Origin: Calothrix sp. C42_A2020_038
GTDB taxonomy: Bacteria > Cyanobacteriota > Cyanobacteriia > Cyanobacteriales > Nostocaceae
Length of the DNA stretch: 64,000 bases
Direction: 5' to 3'
Assembly: GCA_015272395.1 (NCBI GenBank)
Contig: JACYLQ010000026.1
Coordinates: 62,001-126,000, forward strand
Of this stretch, positions 9,773-18,773 are shown one piece after another. The notes below the pieces were generated by a model. That model was not told the DNA's origin. It was given only the letters and a program-made list of their open reading frames with translations, and did not search any database. Numbering within the stretch: the first letter of the stretch is position 1; each line of letters starts with the position of its first letter. The position numbers and the translations under genes were made by a program.

Positions 9773-10393
9773 TTAAATCATCCAGGCTGCTTGAAAAAAT
9801 TCTAATTCACACAACATTGCATAACGATAAGTTGAGTGTACTAAATCATTGTTAGCTGTGTAATTATCAACATATACAGCTAATTTCTGAGAAATTTCAT
9901 CAAACTCATTGCTGCTATATGTCCGAATCCATTCACTATATTGATGTTCAGGAATACCATCGCGCGCTAACTCTTTACCTAAATAATTATATAAACGCAT
10001 ACAAGGTGACATTGCTGCTGCTGTTAACCCAGAATCTCCACTCCAAGCAGTGGCAATCAAAAAGTCAGTGTAGCGTCGAGTTGCAGCACCTGGTTGTATA
10101 GAACGCAAATCTATCCCCCAAGATGACGCATAGCTTTCATGAAGTTGCAGTTCTTGGAGTACACCATCAGCTAAAGCATGAAATGTTTCAAACCCCCCAA
10201 AATCAGGCGCCTTTGCAGCTGCAATACTATATGCACGTGCGAACGCTTCCAAGAAAAATGCATCTTGACCAACATAATAAGCAAATTTGTGTCGTGGTAA
10301 ACTACCATCACCGATACCGCGAACAAAAGAATTGTCTAAACAAGCTTGTGCCAAATCTTGATTGGCTTGCCAAAGAGTGATGGAAATAGACAT
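9773..10393 (-). CDS. tenA: TenA family thiaminase II / aminopyrimidine aminohydrolase-like protein
   Basis: A 206-aa all-helical TenA protein. This family hydrolyses base-degraded thiamine (formylaminopyrimidine or aminopyrimidine to HMP) and so salvages the pyrimidine half of the vitamin. The catalytic cysteine of the TenA_C class is present (C131 in MSPCMRLY), as is the C-terminal acidic pair E196/E198 in CELEFFQAAW. The length is close to the usual 220-230 aa. No other thiamine gene and no TPP riboswitch is visible nearby. The ATG at 10393 begins the conserved region directly. Confidence 0.8.
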   Translation of the reverse strand: MSISITLWQANQDLAQACLDNSFVRGIGDGSLPRHKFAYYVGQDAFFLEAFARAYSIAAAKAPDFGGFETFHALADGVLQELQLHESYASSWGIDLRSIQPGAATRRYTDFLIATAWSGDSGLTAAAMSPCMRLYNYLGKELARDGIPEHQYSEWIRTYSSNEFDEISQKLAVYVDNYTANNDLVHSTYRYAMLCELEFFQAAWMI

Positions 10394-10635
10394 TTGGATT
10401 TTGGATTGAGTGATATGGCGTTTTTTAGCCAGTTGAGGTATGGATTACAGCAGTTTTTAGGTTGCGCTCTTGTACATATATTAAAATTAAATTGCTGTGG
10501 AGTGGGCAGAGAGTGCCCGCTCGGCTGTATTTAACCAACCTGAAATTTGCTGTAATTCAGTATATTTCTTGTGGGGTAGGCTCTTTGCTGACTAAATAAA
10601 GAGTCAACTTTGCTACCAGAGTTTTTGTTGGGTAT

Positions 10636-13600
10636 TTAAAATAAACTTTGAATTTCTTGATCAGTGAATGGATTTATACCAGTACGTAGGGTATTAACCC
10701 AACGTTGCCGTTTTAATTTATCTTTCGGATTAGAAGTCCAAGCGATGAAAGCTTGAAAATCTAAGATCGCTCCTTCGGTATTGCCGATTAATGCTCTAGC
10801 AAGACCGCGACTATCTAAAATTTCTGCATCATTGGGAACAAGAGCTACTGCTTTTTCACAAGCATATATTACATCAGCAGGATGTTTATGTAAACTACCA
10901 TACCAACAGAGGTGACTCCAAGAACTTGGAGAAATTTCCAATGAGGGATCGAATTTTTGGGCTTGTGCGTAAGCTGCGATCGCTGCCAAAACTTTGCCAT
11001 TTGCGGCACATTTTTCCCCTTTCCTAATTAAATTTAAAGATACAAACTGACGAGCTTTTGTCTGCGGTTCAAAGCCGAGATTTGCATTTAGTTCCAATGC
11101 GGATTGAAACTTAGCACTCGCAACTTCTAAATCACACTGTTGTCCTGCATCTTCTCCTTCTTTAACCAAGATTAAAGCTTTTGCCTTGGCTGTGGGATTA
11201 AATTTCAACTTAGTAGGATTCCAACTCAGCGCAGTGCGAAACTTCGCAATTCCATCTTCAATATCACCTTTTATAATTAGTTTTTCTCCTTGAGTTACCA
11301 TTGCAGGCGCCGAAGCCGCTCTGATCGCAGGAGTTACACATTGTTCTAATTCATTAAGTGCATCAGGGTGGGTGATGAGATAATCCCCAAACCAGGTACA
11401 CCCACGCATTTGTAAATCATCAAAATCGAAATTCCATAAAATTACCGTTTTGTCATTACTAGCTGTGGCGAGGGTTTTACCATCAAGACTAAATGTAGCA
11501 TTATTGACTGCATCACTATGTCCGGTAAGGGTTTTGAGCAGCTTACCTTCCCGGTTCCATAGTTTGACTGTCTTATCTTCACTAGCTGTAGCCAAAATTT
11601 TATTATCGGGGCTAAAACTGACACTTCGAGTATGATTGCTATGTCCAATCAGGGTTTTGAGAAGTTTGCCTTCCCGGTTCCATAGTTTGACCGTCTTGTC
11701 TTCACTAGTTGTAGCGAGGGTTTGACTGTCGGAGGTAAATGTAGCGCTGTTGACCCAACTGTTATGTCCGGTAAGGGTTTTTAGCAACTGACCCTCCCGG
11801 TTCCACAGTTTAACTGTAGTATCATTACTAGTAGTGGCGAGGATTTGACCATCGGGACTGAATGTAGCGCTATTGAGTTTATCGTTATGTTGGGCGCTGA
11901 AAGTTTTTAGTAACTGACCTTCCCGATTCCACAATTTAACTATATGATCATCACTGGCAGTGGCGAAAGTTTGACCGTCGCGGCTGAATGTAATACTATT
12001 GACCCTATTGTTATGTCCAGTCAGGGTTTTTACCAGTTGACCCTGCCGATTCCACAATTTAACTGTCCTATCATTACTAGTTGTAGCCAGGATTTTACCA
12101 TCAGGGCTGAAAAGAACACTATTGACGTGATCGCTATGTCCAGTTAAGGTTTTTAAAAGTTTGCCCTCCCGTTTCCACAGTTTAGCTGTTTTATCATTAC
12201 CAATTGTGGCGAGGATTTTACCATCAGGGCTAAATGTAACGCGATTGAACCCCTCACTATTTTGGGTGAGGGTGGTAAACAGCTTTTGATCCAATTTCCA
12301 CAGGATTACAGTGTTGTCAGTACTGGAACTAGCAAGGGTTTTGCCATCAGTACTAAATGCAGCACTATGAACTACATCGCTATGGCCAACAAAGGTTTTG
12401 AGAAGCTTACCTTCGCGGTTCCAGAGTTTAACTGTCTTATCATTACTAGCTGTAGCCAGGTTTTTACCATCAGGGCTAAATGTAACGCTATTGACATTAT
12501 CTTCATGTCCAGTGAAGGTTTTGAGAAGCTGACCTTGGCGATTCCAGAGTTTAACTGTCTTGTCATTACTGGCTGTAGCCAGGGTTTTACCATCGTGGCT
12601 AAATGTAACCTTATTAACCTGCTCATTATGGCCAGTGAAGGTTTTGAGCAGCTTACCTTCCCTGTTCCATAGTTTAACTGTCTTGTCATTACTAGCTGTA
12701 GCCAGAGTTTTTGCATCGGGACTGAAACTGACGCCATGCACCTGGTCGCCATGTCCAGTAAAGGTTTTGAGAAACTGACCTTTCCGATTCCAGAGTTTAA
12801 CTGTCTTGTCACTACTCGCTGTAGCCAGGATTTTACCGTCGGGGCTAAATGCAGCGCTATTGACATTATCTTCATGTCCCACAAAAGTTGCGATTAATTT
12901 GCCTTCGCGGTTCCATAGTTTGGCTGTATCGTCATTACTATTAGTCACAATTTGACCGTCAGGACTGAAACTAATGCTATTAATCAGCCTCGCATGTGCA
13001 TCGAAACTTTTTAGCATCTGACCCTTGTGGTTCCACAATTTCACTGTCTGATCATCACTTGCAGTGGCAATAGTTTCACCATCGGGGCTAAATATAACAC
13101 TTCTTATATAACTCTGATGTCCTTGCAAGCTATTAAACTGTTTGACTTCATTTATAACTTGCCCCAATACAACTGTAATGGGAATTTTTAGCTCTATGTT
13201 TTCTCCCTGAATTTGTGTGACTTTTTTCGCTGCCTTGAGAATAGTTTTCAAAGCATCAAATTCTCGTCCTAAAGCCAGAAGTGCTTCTGAGGAGTTCGTG
13301 AGGGATATAATTTCGTTCTTTGCTGAGTTTTGTGATTGCCACCAAGCCACCCCAGTCAAACTCAAGGCTACAACCAAGCCACCAGAGAGTCCGAAGACAG
13401 TAAATTGCCGTCTGCGCTTTTGCTTCCTACTCTCACGCTCCCGAAATTCCACACTCAGTCCAATAAAACTCCTCTCGACCCCACTCAATTCTAAAAAACG
13501 TTGTCTTTCCCAATACTCTGCATCTGCCAATGGTTTTCCTCGCAACAATCCCCCTTCATCAAAACCACTACTCTCCCAAGTACGCATTGCTACACGTAAA

Positions 13601-15963
13601 TGCTCTTGCCAGTGGCGAAAATCCCTATCTTGCTGCATCCACTGATGTAATTGTCCCCAATTACGTATCAAAGCTTCATGGACAACCTCTACCGTATCTA
13701 AACCCGTTTTCTCATCCCGCCCCGTCACCACCAAACGAGAAGATGCCAAGTGAGTGACCAAATCCCAATTTTCATCACCAACCTCAGCACGGGTAGCGAT
13801 GCGACGGGTATCTTCCGTTCCTTCTCCTGGATGCACCAGTTGAATAAAAATTCGCTGTGCCCTTTCTTTTTCCTCGAAATTCAACTTGTTATATGCTTCA
13901 TCCGCATAACCAGCTAATGCTGCTTCCACCCCGCCAATTTCCTTGTAAGCAGCACGGGTTAACTGAGCATCTTGTTGTTTTGCCCATAGTTGAGTTAAGG
14001 CAAACTCTAATAAAGGTAAATTCCCCGGTTCTACACTAATACTGGCAAGGATGCGTTCCACCAGCCCCTGTTCAATTGTTACTCCCAATAACTTCGCAGG
14101 TTTTTCTACTACTGCTTGCAATTCCTCATCCGTCATCGGACCAAGTTTTAAGTCTGCATACTGTAAGGCATCGGCAAAGGGACGATAAGACAATACTTGT
14201 CCGAGAAAATCTGCCCTGAGAGTGATGACGAAGGTGAAATTACGACAATGATAGATAGCTTCGAGTAATCTATCGAGAAAAGTTTGGCGTTCTTGTGGAT
14301 CTGTGCAAAGCGTATAAAGTTCTTCAAATTGGTCAACGATGAGCAAAAAATGCTGGCTTGGGTCAAGTTTTAGGATATCATCTACCACATCCCGCAACCC
14401 ATTGGAATACTGCCCTAGGTCACTGGCAAGGTTTCTGATCTCCCGCAAGCGTTCGGTGTGGCTAAGTAATTGTTTGCGGACTTGGGACTTTTTTTGACCG
14501 GAGGCAGGAAGGCAGAAGGGAAGATGAGGTTTCCCCCTGTTCAGAGCTAATAGCTCCCCACCTTCTGAGCAATCATCTGTACTAAAACAATATTCTTGCT
14601 GATCAATCAGGGCAGTTGCCAGATTAAACAAGGGTCTGGAACCGGGACGAAAGTCAACAATATGCCAATTTCCTGCATTTCGCAGACGCTTGACCAAACC
14701 TGCAAACACCACACTGGACTTACCACTACCACTAGAACCAATCACCGCTACCAAGGGTTGATTTTGCACTGCATCCACCAACATATTGGTGAAAGTTTCC
14801 CGTCCAAAAAAAAACTGTGCATCTTCTTCGCGAAAGGCGAATAAACCACGATAGGGAATAATATCGGTGGGACGGCGACCCAAGTCTAACCAATTGGGTG
14901 GAGTGGCATCGGTATTTTGACAAATTACTGGCAACCAGGAAGCGCAGGGATATTTATCCTCTAGTCCATGCAACTTTAATCTAGCTTCCTTAACTGCTTG
15001 ATATAAGGACTTACTACTCGACGCAAAATCTGACAAAAAATGCTTTAAAAATACCTGTGCTACTTCATCTGGTACTTGTTCGCGCATGACAATAATTTGG
15101 GGGATGTGTAGCGCTTCTAAATCAGACGCTAATCCCAAACCATCACAGGAATTGAAAATTGCTACACCTAAGCCATTGCTCTTCGCTTTTTTCAAGCCAT
15201 ATTTGAGGTCATCCGTAGTTAAGCTTTCTTTGTTTTCGTTGATATATATGTGACCGCTATCTCCTACTGTTTGGCTATGACCTGCAAAAAACAGGATATC
15301 CCAATGTTTTCCCCATAATTGGTCGTTGATTTCATAACGTTGGGGCTGTACTAAAAATGTGACATCAGCATCCGGTAAACTGTTGAGCAACCTGCGGTCT
15401 GTTTCCACATCAATGCCAGTACTGTTGCCCAAAATCGCCAAAATTTTGACTTTATTTCTAATACTTGGGGTTTTGGTTGCGGGTGTTTTTTGATAATCGG
15501 TTGTACTTAAAGCTAGTTCGGCATGGGGATATTCTTCCACTAAATCCCAAAGATGCCAAGGTATTTGTCGTAACTGCTGATTAGATGTGCGAATTAGTAT
15601 CCTTACTATTTCATTTTCTTGTAATTCCTTTAACCAACTTTCTCGGATGGGGCGAAAAGGTTCCTTTTGCAGCCAGTTATTCAGTCGTTTTTGTAACTCA
15701 GTCGCTAAATTTTTACAGTCTGACTGTTTCTCAGTAATAGAACCATTATAAGTGACTTTTTTAGCTTTAAGAGCGCGATTAGGACTACCTAAACTTCGAT
15801 AGTGCGATTGCCACTGGTCAATTGTTGTCTGCAATTCTGTAGCTGCTGGTAAAAAACCAGTGACTTCTTTATGAGGACTAACACCTTCAAAAGCGATTGA
15901 AAGCGTTACCCTTACACCCTGTTGTAAATCGCCATCCAATTTTAAGACAACTAATTTTGTCAT
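10636..15963 (-). CDS. CHAT protease-STAND NTPase-WD40-TPR protein (NLR-like)
   Basis: About 1775 aa. Numbers below count from an upstream TTG at 15972; the ATG at 15963 (MTKLVVLK) is the likelier start. Order: a vWA-like/unknown N-terminus; a CHAT caspase-like domain at about 170-370 with the catalytic pair H232 (FFAGHS) and C276 (FNSCDG); an nSTAND1-type NTPase with GSSGSGKSS near 425 and Walker B LLIVDQFEE; a winged-helix region; a transmembrane-like segment (VFGLSGGLVVALSLTGVAWW); 14 WD40 repeats of 41 aa, enough for two seven-bladed propellers; and C-terminal TPRs. The architecture matches ligand-gated protease receptors of predicted bacterial conflict or cell-death systems. No partner toxin or gasdermin gene is adjacent. 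The blades are nearly identical, and a repeat-like insertion lies inside the NTPase. Confidence 0.9.
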   Translation of the reverse strand: MTKLVVLKLDGDLQQGVRVTLSIAFEGVSPHKEVTGFLPAATELQTTIDQWQSHYRSLGSPNRALKAKKVTYNGSITEKQSDCKNLATELQKRLNNWLQKEPFRPIRESWLKELQENEIVRILIRTSNQQLRQIPWHLWDLVEEYPHAELALSTTDYQKTPATKTPSIRNKVKILAILGNSTGIDVETDRRLLNSLPDADVTFLVQPQRYEINDQLWGKHWDILFFAGHSQTVGDSGHIYINENKESLTTDDLKYGLKKAKSNGLGVAIFNSCDGLGLASDLEALHIPQIIVMREQVPDEVAQVFLKHFLSDFASSSKSLYQAVKEARLKLHGLEDKYPCASWLPVICQNTDATPPNWLDLGRRPTDIIPYRGLFAFREEDAQFFFGRETFTNMLVDAVQNQPLVAVIGSSGSGKSSVVFAGLVKRLRNAGNWHIVDFRPGSRPLFNLATALIDQQEYCFSTDDCSEGGELLALNRGKPHLPFCLPASGQKKSQVRKQLLSHTERLREIRNLASDLGQYSNGLRDVVDDILKLDPSQHFLLIVDQFEELYTLCTDPQERQTFLDRLLEAIYHCRNFTFVITLRADFLGQVLSYRPFADALQYADLKLGPMTDEELQAVVEKPAKLLGVTIEQGLVERILASISVEPGNLPLLEFALTQLWAKQQDAQLTRAAYKEIGGVEAALAGYADEAYNKLNFEEKERAQRIFIQLVHPGEGTEDTRRIATRAEVGDENWDLVTHLASSRLVVTGRDEKTGLDTVEVVHEALIRNWGQLHQWMQQDRDFRHWQEHLRVAMRTWESSGFDEGGLLRGKPLADAEYWERQRFLELSGVERSFIGLSVEFRERESRKQKRRRQFTVFGLSGGLVVALSLTGVAWWQSQNSAKNEIISLTNSSEALLALGREFDALKTILKAAKKVTQIQGENIELKIPITVVLGQVINEVKQFNSLQGHQSYIRSVIFSPDGETIATASDDQTVKLWNHKGQMLKSFDAHARLINSISFSPDGQIVTNSNDDTAKLWNREGKLIATFVGHEDNVNSAAFSPDGKILATASSDKTVKLWNRKGQFLKTFTGHGDQVHGVSFSPDAKTLATASNDKTVKLWNREGKLLKTFTGHNEQVNKVTFSHDGKTLATASNDKTVKLWNRQGQLLKTFTGHEDNVNSVTFSPDGKNLATASNDKTVKLWNREGKLLKTFVGHSDVVHSAAFSTDGKTLASSSTDNTVILWKLDQKLFTTLTQNSEGFNRVTFSPDGKILATIGNDKTAKLWKREGKLLKTLTGHSDHVNSVLFSPDGKILATTSNDRTVKLWNRQGQLVKTLTGHNNRVNSITFSRDGQTFATASDDHIVKLWNREGQLLKTFSAQHNDKLNSATFSPDGQILATTSNDTTVKLWNREGQLLKTLTGHNSWVNSATFTSDSQTLATTSEDKTVKLWNREGKLLKTLIGHSNHTRSVSFSPDNKILATASEDKTVKLWNREGKLLKTLTGHSDAVNNATFSLDGKTLATASNDKTVILWNFDFDDLQMRGCTWFGDYLITHPDALNELEQCVTPAIRAASAPAMVTQGEKLIIKGDIEDGIAKFRTALSWNPTKLKFNPTAKAKALILVKEGEDAGQQCDLEVASAKFQSALELNANLGFEPQTKARQFVSLNLIRKGEKCAANGKVLAAIAAYAQAQKFDPSLEISPSSWSHLCWYGSLHKHPADVIYACEKAVALVPNDAEILDSRGLARALIGNTEGAILDFQAFIAWTSNPKDKLKRQRWVNTLRTGINPFTDQEIQSLF
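11420..13140 (-). repeat. 14 tandem 123-bp WD40 coding repeats
   Basis: The coding DNA repeats with a period of about 123 bp (one 41-aa blade). Many units are nearly identical at nucleotide level; the blade-end segment encoding DKTVKLWNREGKLLKT recurs almost unchanged in most of them. Such high internal conservation implies recent blade duplication or gene conversion and makes the region prone to copy-number change and misassembly. Confidence 0.85.
14484..14600 (-). other. in-frame repeat-like insertion in the NTPase domain
   Basis: Between the segments ATALIDQQE and LLSHTERLREIRNLA the protein has about 40 residues of low-complexity, Cys/Pro/Gly-rich sequence that break the expected NTPase spacing. 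The DNA here is unlike the rest of the gene: it carries a GGCAGGAAGGCAGAAGG stretch resembling the heptamer-type tandem repeats of cyanobacterial intergenic DNA, plus GGTTTCCCCC and CTCCCCACC runs. The insertion keeps the reading frame. Confidence 0.5.
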
Positions 15964-16376
15964 TGGTTCCAAAAAAATGAGCGCTTCTATTTCAATAACA
16001 CTTTCCCTCGGAAATTTTACGCAAAAATTAAACTTGAATTTAATCTATCGCTTTCATTGATTTCAGGTTATATGATTGGTTTGTGTCATAATTAATATTT
16101 ATATACAATGCTTTTGTCTAGCAAATCGTTTCAAAACTTCATAGCAACCAAATTAAATTCTGACTAAAAAATTCCACTTTTTATAAAAGATTTATGGTAT
16201 GACAAGCCTGTATATAGTATCCTTAATTGTTTTGTATCAAGTTAATTTCTTGGGCACTAGTGGTATTTAGTAATTTAAACTATCCTAGAGACGCGATTGA
16301 ATCGCGTCTCTACCGACTTATTTACGTGAAATAGTGGGCGTTACCTCTATTCGCGAGGCATGATTTTAGGAAAGGT
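15964..16376. other. intergenic region upstream of the CHAT/WD40 gene
   Basis: AT-rich spacer of about 410 bp, upstream of the leftward CHAT gene and downstream of nothing on the plus strand. It includes the perfect hairpin at 16287-16311. No ORF or RNA gene is recognised; the CHAT gene promoter should lie in its left part. Confidence 0.5.
16287..16311. repeat. perfect 12-bp inverted repeat
   Basis: AGAGACGCGATT and AATCGCGTCTCT are separated by one base. A degenerate relative (GACGTGATG ... CATCGCGTCTCTAC) lies at about 26119-26149, so this is a dispersed palindrome rather than a gene-specific terminator. Confidence 0.7.
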
Positions 16377-17147
16377 TTAAAACGGTAAAAACTGAAGTAG
16401 GATGGATGCGACTCCGCTCACAAAGTCCATAAAGTTGGGTTTACCTGCACTAATCTTAGTATCCTGGGGTGTTTTTAGCTCGATGATGAAAGCTTGTGCA
16501 GTTTGGGCGCCGTTGAGATTGTTTTGAGTTTTAAACATTTTTTCTGCAATTTGTGCGTCTTGAAAAGCGCCTTGACGGTCAAATAGCTGATAACGAGCAA
16601 TGCCACGTGCTAAAAATGCTCCTGCAAAATCGGGTTTAACGCTAATCGCTTGATTAAAATAATCAATAGCTTGCTGGAGATTACCTTTTTCGGCAGCAGC
16701 AACTCCTAAACCATAAAATTCGTCCGGTGTCGCTATTTGTGAAGGAATGCCTGTTGCACCTTGTAAATTCGCACTATTAAATGTGACGTTTGTCAACTCT
16801 ACGTTGTAAAGGTACGCATTTCTCAAGTCTGTACCCGCAATTGTCGCACCACCTAATCTTGCACTGTTGAGGTTGGCGCCGAACAAACTGGCGCTCGTCA
16901 AGTTTGCACCCCGCAAATCCGCACCTGTTAAATTCGCACGGCTAAGATTGGCAAGTGCTAGGTTCGCACCACTCAAATCGGCACCAGATAAATCAGCCAT
17001 GACTAATCCGGCGCCACTAAGATCACAGTTTTGACATTTTTTAGTGGCAAGTAACTGTCTGATGTGTTCGGGATTTGCTGCTTGAACTACCGTTGTAAAG
17101 CAAATGCTTGTTACAAATATAACTGTTGCTAGAATCTGATTTTTCAT
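16377..17147 (-). CDS. secreted pentapeptide-repeat and TPR protein
   Basis: A 256-aa protein with a Sec signal peptide (residues 1-23, ending VQAA). Residues about 39-135 are pentapeptide repeats (A(D/N)LSGA type) that fold into a right-handed quadrilateral beta-helix. Residues 145-200 carry a TPR pair (AEKGNLQQAIDYFNQAISV). A hydrophobic C-terminus follows (VSGVASILLQFLPF). The cysteine pair CQNCDL starts the helix, as in many cyanobacterial secreted members. Function is unknown; a scaffold role in periplasm or lumen is a guess. It is the most downstream of a codirectional set with a 51-aa peptide, a second pentapeptide protein and a DUF202 protein. Confidence 0.85.
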   Translation of the reverse strand: MKNQILATVIFVTSICFTTVVQAANPEHIRQLLATKKCQNCDLSGAGLVMADLSGADLSGANLALANLSRANLTGADLRGANLTSASLFGANLNSARLGGATIAGTDLRNAYLYNVELTNVTFNSANLQGATGIPSQIATPDEFYGLGVAAAEKGNLQQAIDYFNQAISVKPDFAGAFLARGIARYQLFDRQGAFQDAQIAEKMFKTQNNLNGAQTAQAFIIELKTPQDTKISAGKPNFMDFVSGVASILLQFLPF

Positions 17148-17227
17148 AGAGCCGATGGCAATATGTCTTAGTTGATACTCAACCTTAACCTATGAAAATT
17201 GAGAATGGTGAATTGCCAGACTAAACA

Positions 17228-17383
17228 CTAGTTCAATTTTTTCTTCCCAACTTGTTGTGATATCATTTGATGCTCTACTGAGTCAAATGCTTGAACTGCC
17301 TGCTTTTGAGAAGGCAGATTGATTTTTGTGAATATGCTCAAGCTAAAGGTTAGACCGATAGCGAGTAAAAGTTTCTCCCACAT
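17228..17383 (-). CDS. 51-aa small membrane protein
   Basis: A short ORF starts at the ATG at 17383. GGAG lies 7 nt upstream (GTGGAGTGTCGCC before the ATG), one of the better ribosome-binding sites in the window. The product begins MWEKLLLAIGLTFSLSIFTK, which is one transmembrane helix or uncleaved signal, followed by a hydrophilic tail ending VGKKKLN. It sits between two pentapeptide-repeat genes on the same strand. I do not recognise the family. The good ribosome-binding site and helix-plus-tail layout make it credible, but at this length chance cannot be excluded. Confidence 0.5.
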   Translation of the reverse strand: MWEKLLLAIGLTFSLSIFTKINLPSQKQAVQAFDSVEHQMISQQVGKKKLN

Positions 17384-17686
17384 GGCGACACTCCACTATC
17401 ACGTGATCATCTAATGATTAAACTTAGATTTTGACTCTTACACTATTTTCTCTACTGAGACTGTATGTATGTTTATTTTCTTGTAACCTACGTGATAGTC
17501 CGATGTCAATAAATGATCATTATCAATTACATGTGTGATTTAAACCTTGACTAACTCCGGGTGCATGAACAGACGGGGATTCTTTTTCGTTTTTTGTGCA
17601 ATAGAGAAGCTATATGTTTAGGTAGGCAAGAAGCCTACCCCAAAATTTCAAGTTAATTTAATTTTTGGAAATAATTTTGGAAATTT
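17384..17686. other. intergenic spacer with a hairpin
   Basis: About 300 bp upstream of the 51-aa gene. A GGTAGGC/GCCTACC hairpin with loop AAGAA lies at 17621-17639, just downstream of the second pentapeptide gene. AATGATCATTATCAATT near 17511-17527 loosely resembles half of a Fur box but is too weak to call. No other feature is seen. Confidence 0.4.
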
Positions 17687-18253
17687 TTAAGGCAAGATAG
17701 TACCGTTGAAATTGGCTCCATCGGTATTTGCACCATCTAAGTTTGCTCCTTTAAGGTTGGCGCCACTAAGGTTAGCTCCCCTCAAATCAGCATTACTCAA
17801 ATTAGCATTTGTAAGATTCGCTTGCGCTAGATTAGCTCCGCTCATATTAGCACCACTTAAATCAACACCGCTTAAGTTCGTATTGGCAAGGTTGGCTCCA
17901 CCCATTTGCGCTTGGCGGAAATTTTTTCTTCGCAAGTCCTTACCTCTGAAATTCGCACCACCATAGTTTTTACTTGTATTATTCTGATTACTACTCGTAA
18001 CTGCTTTCGGTTGTAGAGGTTGTGTTGTCGGTACTGGAGAAAAAGGTATAGATGTATCTACAGGCGCCTCGGATGAGTCCGGGATCGAAATTGACTCAGA
18101 TAAAGCACCTTCCAGGTTGTTTGATTCGTTCGATACTGGTTTTTCAATCGATTTTAGTAGTAAATAAATACCAAATCCTGCGACTAATACTGCTCCTGTT
18201 AGCACAGTAGCCAGAATAATAAGCAAACCTTGGCGCTGATTTTGCTTATGCAT
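17687..18253 (-). CDS. membrane-anchored pentapeptide-repeat protein
   Basis: A 188-aa protein with an N-terminal transmembrane anchor (about residues 10-34, LLIILATVLTGAVLVAGFGI), a Ser/Pro/Thr-rich linker to about residue 93, and pentapeptide repeats from about 95 to the end (GANLANTNLSGVDLSGANMS and similar), giving roughly 17 pentapeptides. The repeats probably lie outside the cytoplasm. No ligand or catalytic residue is evident. The ATG at 18253 lies 70 bp from the end of the DUF202 gene, so the two could be cotranscribed. Confidence 0.85.
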   Translation of the reverse strand: MHKQNQRQGLLIILATVLTGAVLVAGFGIYLLLKSIEKPVSNESNNLEGALSESISIPDSSEAPVDTSIPFSPVPTTQPLQPKAVTSSNQNNTSKNYGGANFRGKDLRRKNFRQAQMGGANLANTNLSGVDLSGANMSGANLAQANLTNANLSNADLRGANLSGANLKGANLDGANTDGANFNGTILP

Positions 18254-18323
18254 ATTGATTTAAATAGATGATAACGGGTAACTGCTTTAATTTAGCTTCT
18301 AATTTATTTTTACAGCACTGATT

Positions 18324-18773
18324 TTATTCTGGCTCGATAGGTCTGGCGCCGGAATTTCTTGATGGTGGTTGTACACGAATCGGGTTTGCAATATCTCGCA
18401 GTAACAGCAGAGGAATAGTAAAACTACCAAGCACTGCAACAACTACTGCCAAAATCCAAACCATGATACGGTTCGGTTTATAATCCTCGCGCTCGATTTG
18501 CTGATATATCCGGTTGTAACGCCATGCAGCAAATCCGATCGTCGCAATACCAAGCACGACTAAAGATATGCCTAGATTCTCAGAATTAAAAAAAGGGTGT
18601 TGTGCTGCCCTTTGTTGAGTGAATGCTGCATCTAACTGACGCAAAGCTAAACTAAAGCGAGCGATGGCAAAGCCAAAACCAATTAAACCAATCGAAGTTC
18701 GTAACCAAGCCAGGAATGTACGTTCGTTTGCTTGATGCTCGCGTATACGAGCAATTTTAGATAATCTACTCAC
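18324..18773 (-). CDS. DUF202 (YidH-type) membrane protein
   Basis: A 149-aa protein. The N-terminal motif EHQANERTFLAWLRTSIGLIGFGFAI is the signature of the DUF202/YidH family. Three transmembrane helices follow, with a basic segment (YRNRIYQQIEREDYKPNR) between helices two and three and a Pro/Arg-rich tail. The family has no firmly assigned function. The start is a GTG at 18773, and a perfect 11-bp hairpin begins 14 nt upstream. It is probably the first gene of a leftward unit with the pentapeptide genes. Confidence 0.88.
   Translation of the reverse strand: MSRLSKIARIREHQANERTFLAWLRTSIGLIGFGFAIARFSLALRQLDAAFTQQRAAQHPFFNSENLGISLVVLGIATIGFAAWRYNRIYQQIEREDYKPNRIMVWILAVVVAVLGSFTIPLLLLRDIANPIRVQPPSRNSGARPIEPE

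Noticed and set aside
11442-12884. Several open frames antisense or out of frame within the WD40 repeats
   Set aside because: They repeat with the 123-bp period of the blades and are shadows of the repeated coding sequence.
17511-17527. Fur-box-like AATGATCATTATCAATT
   Set aside because: Only one half matches the consensus in AT-rich DNA, and no iron gene is adjacent.
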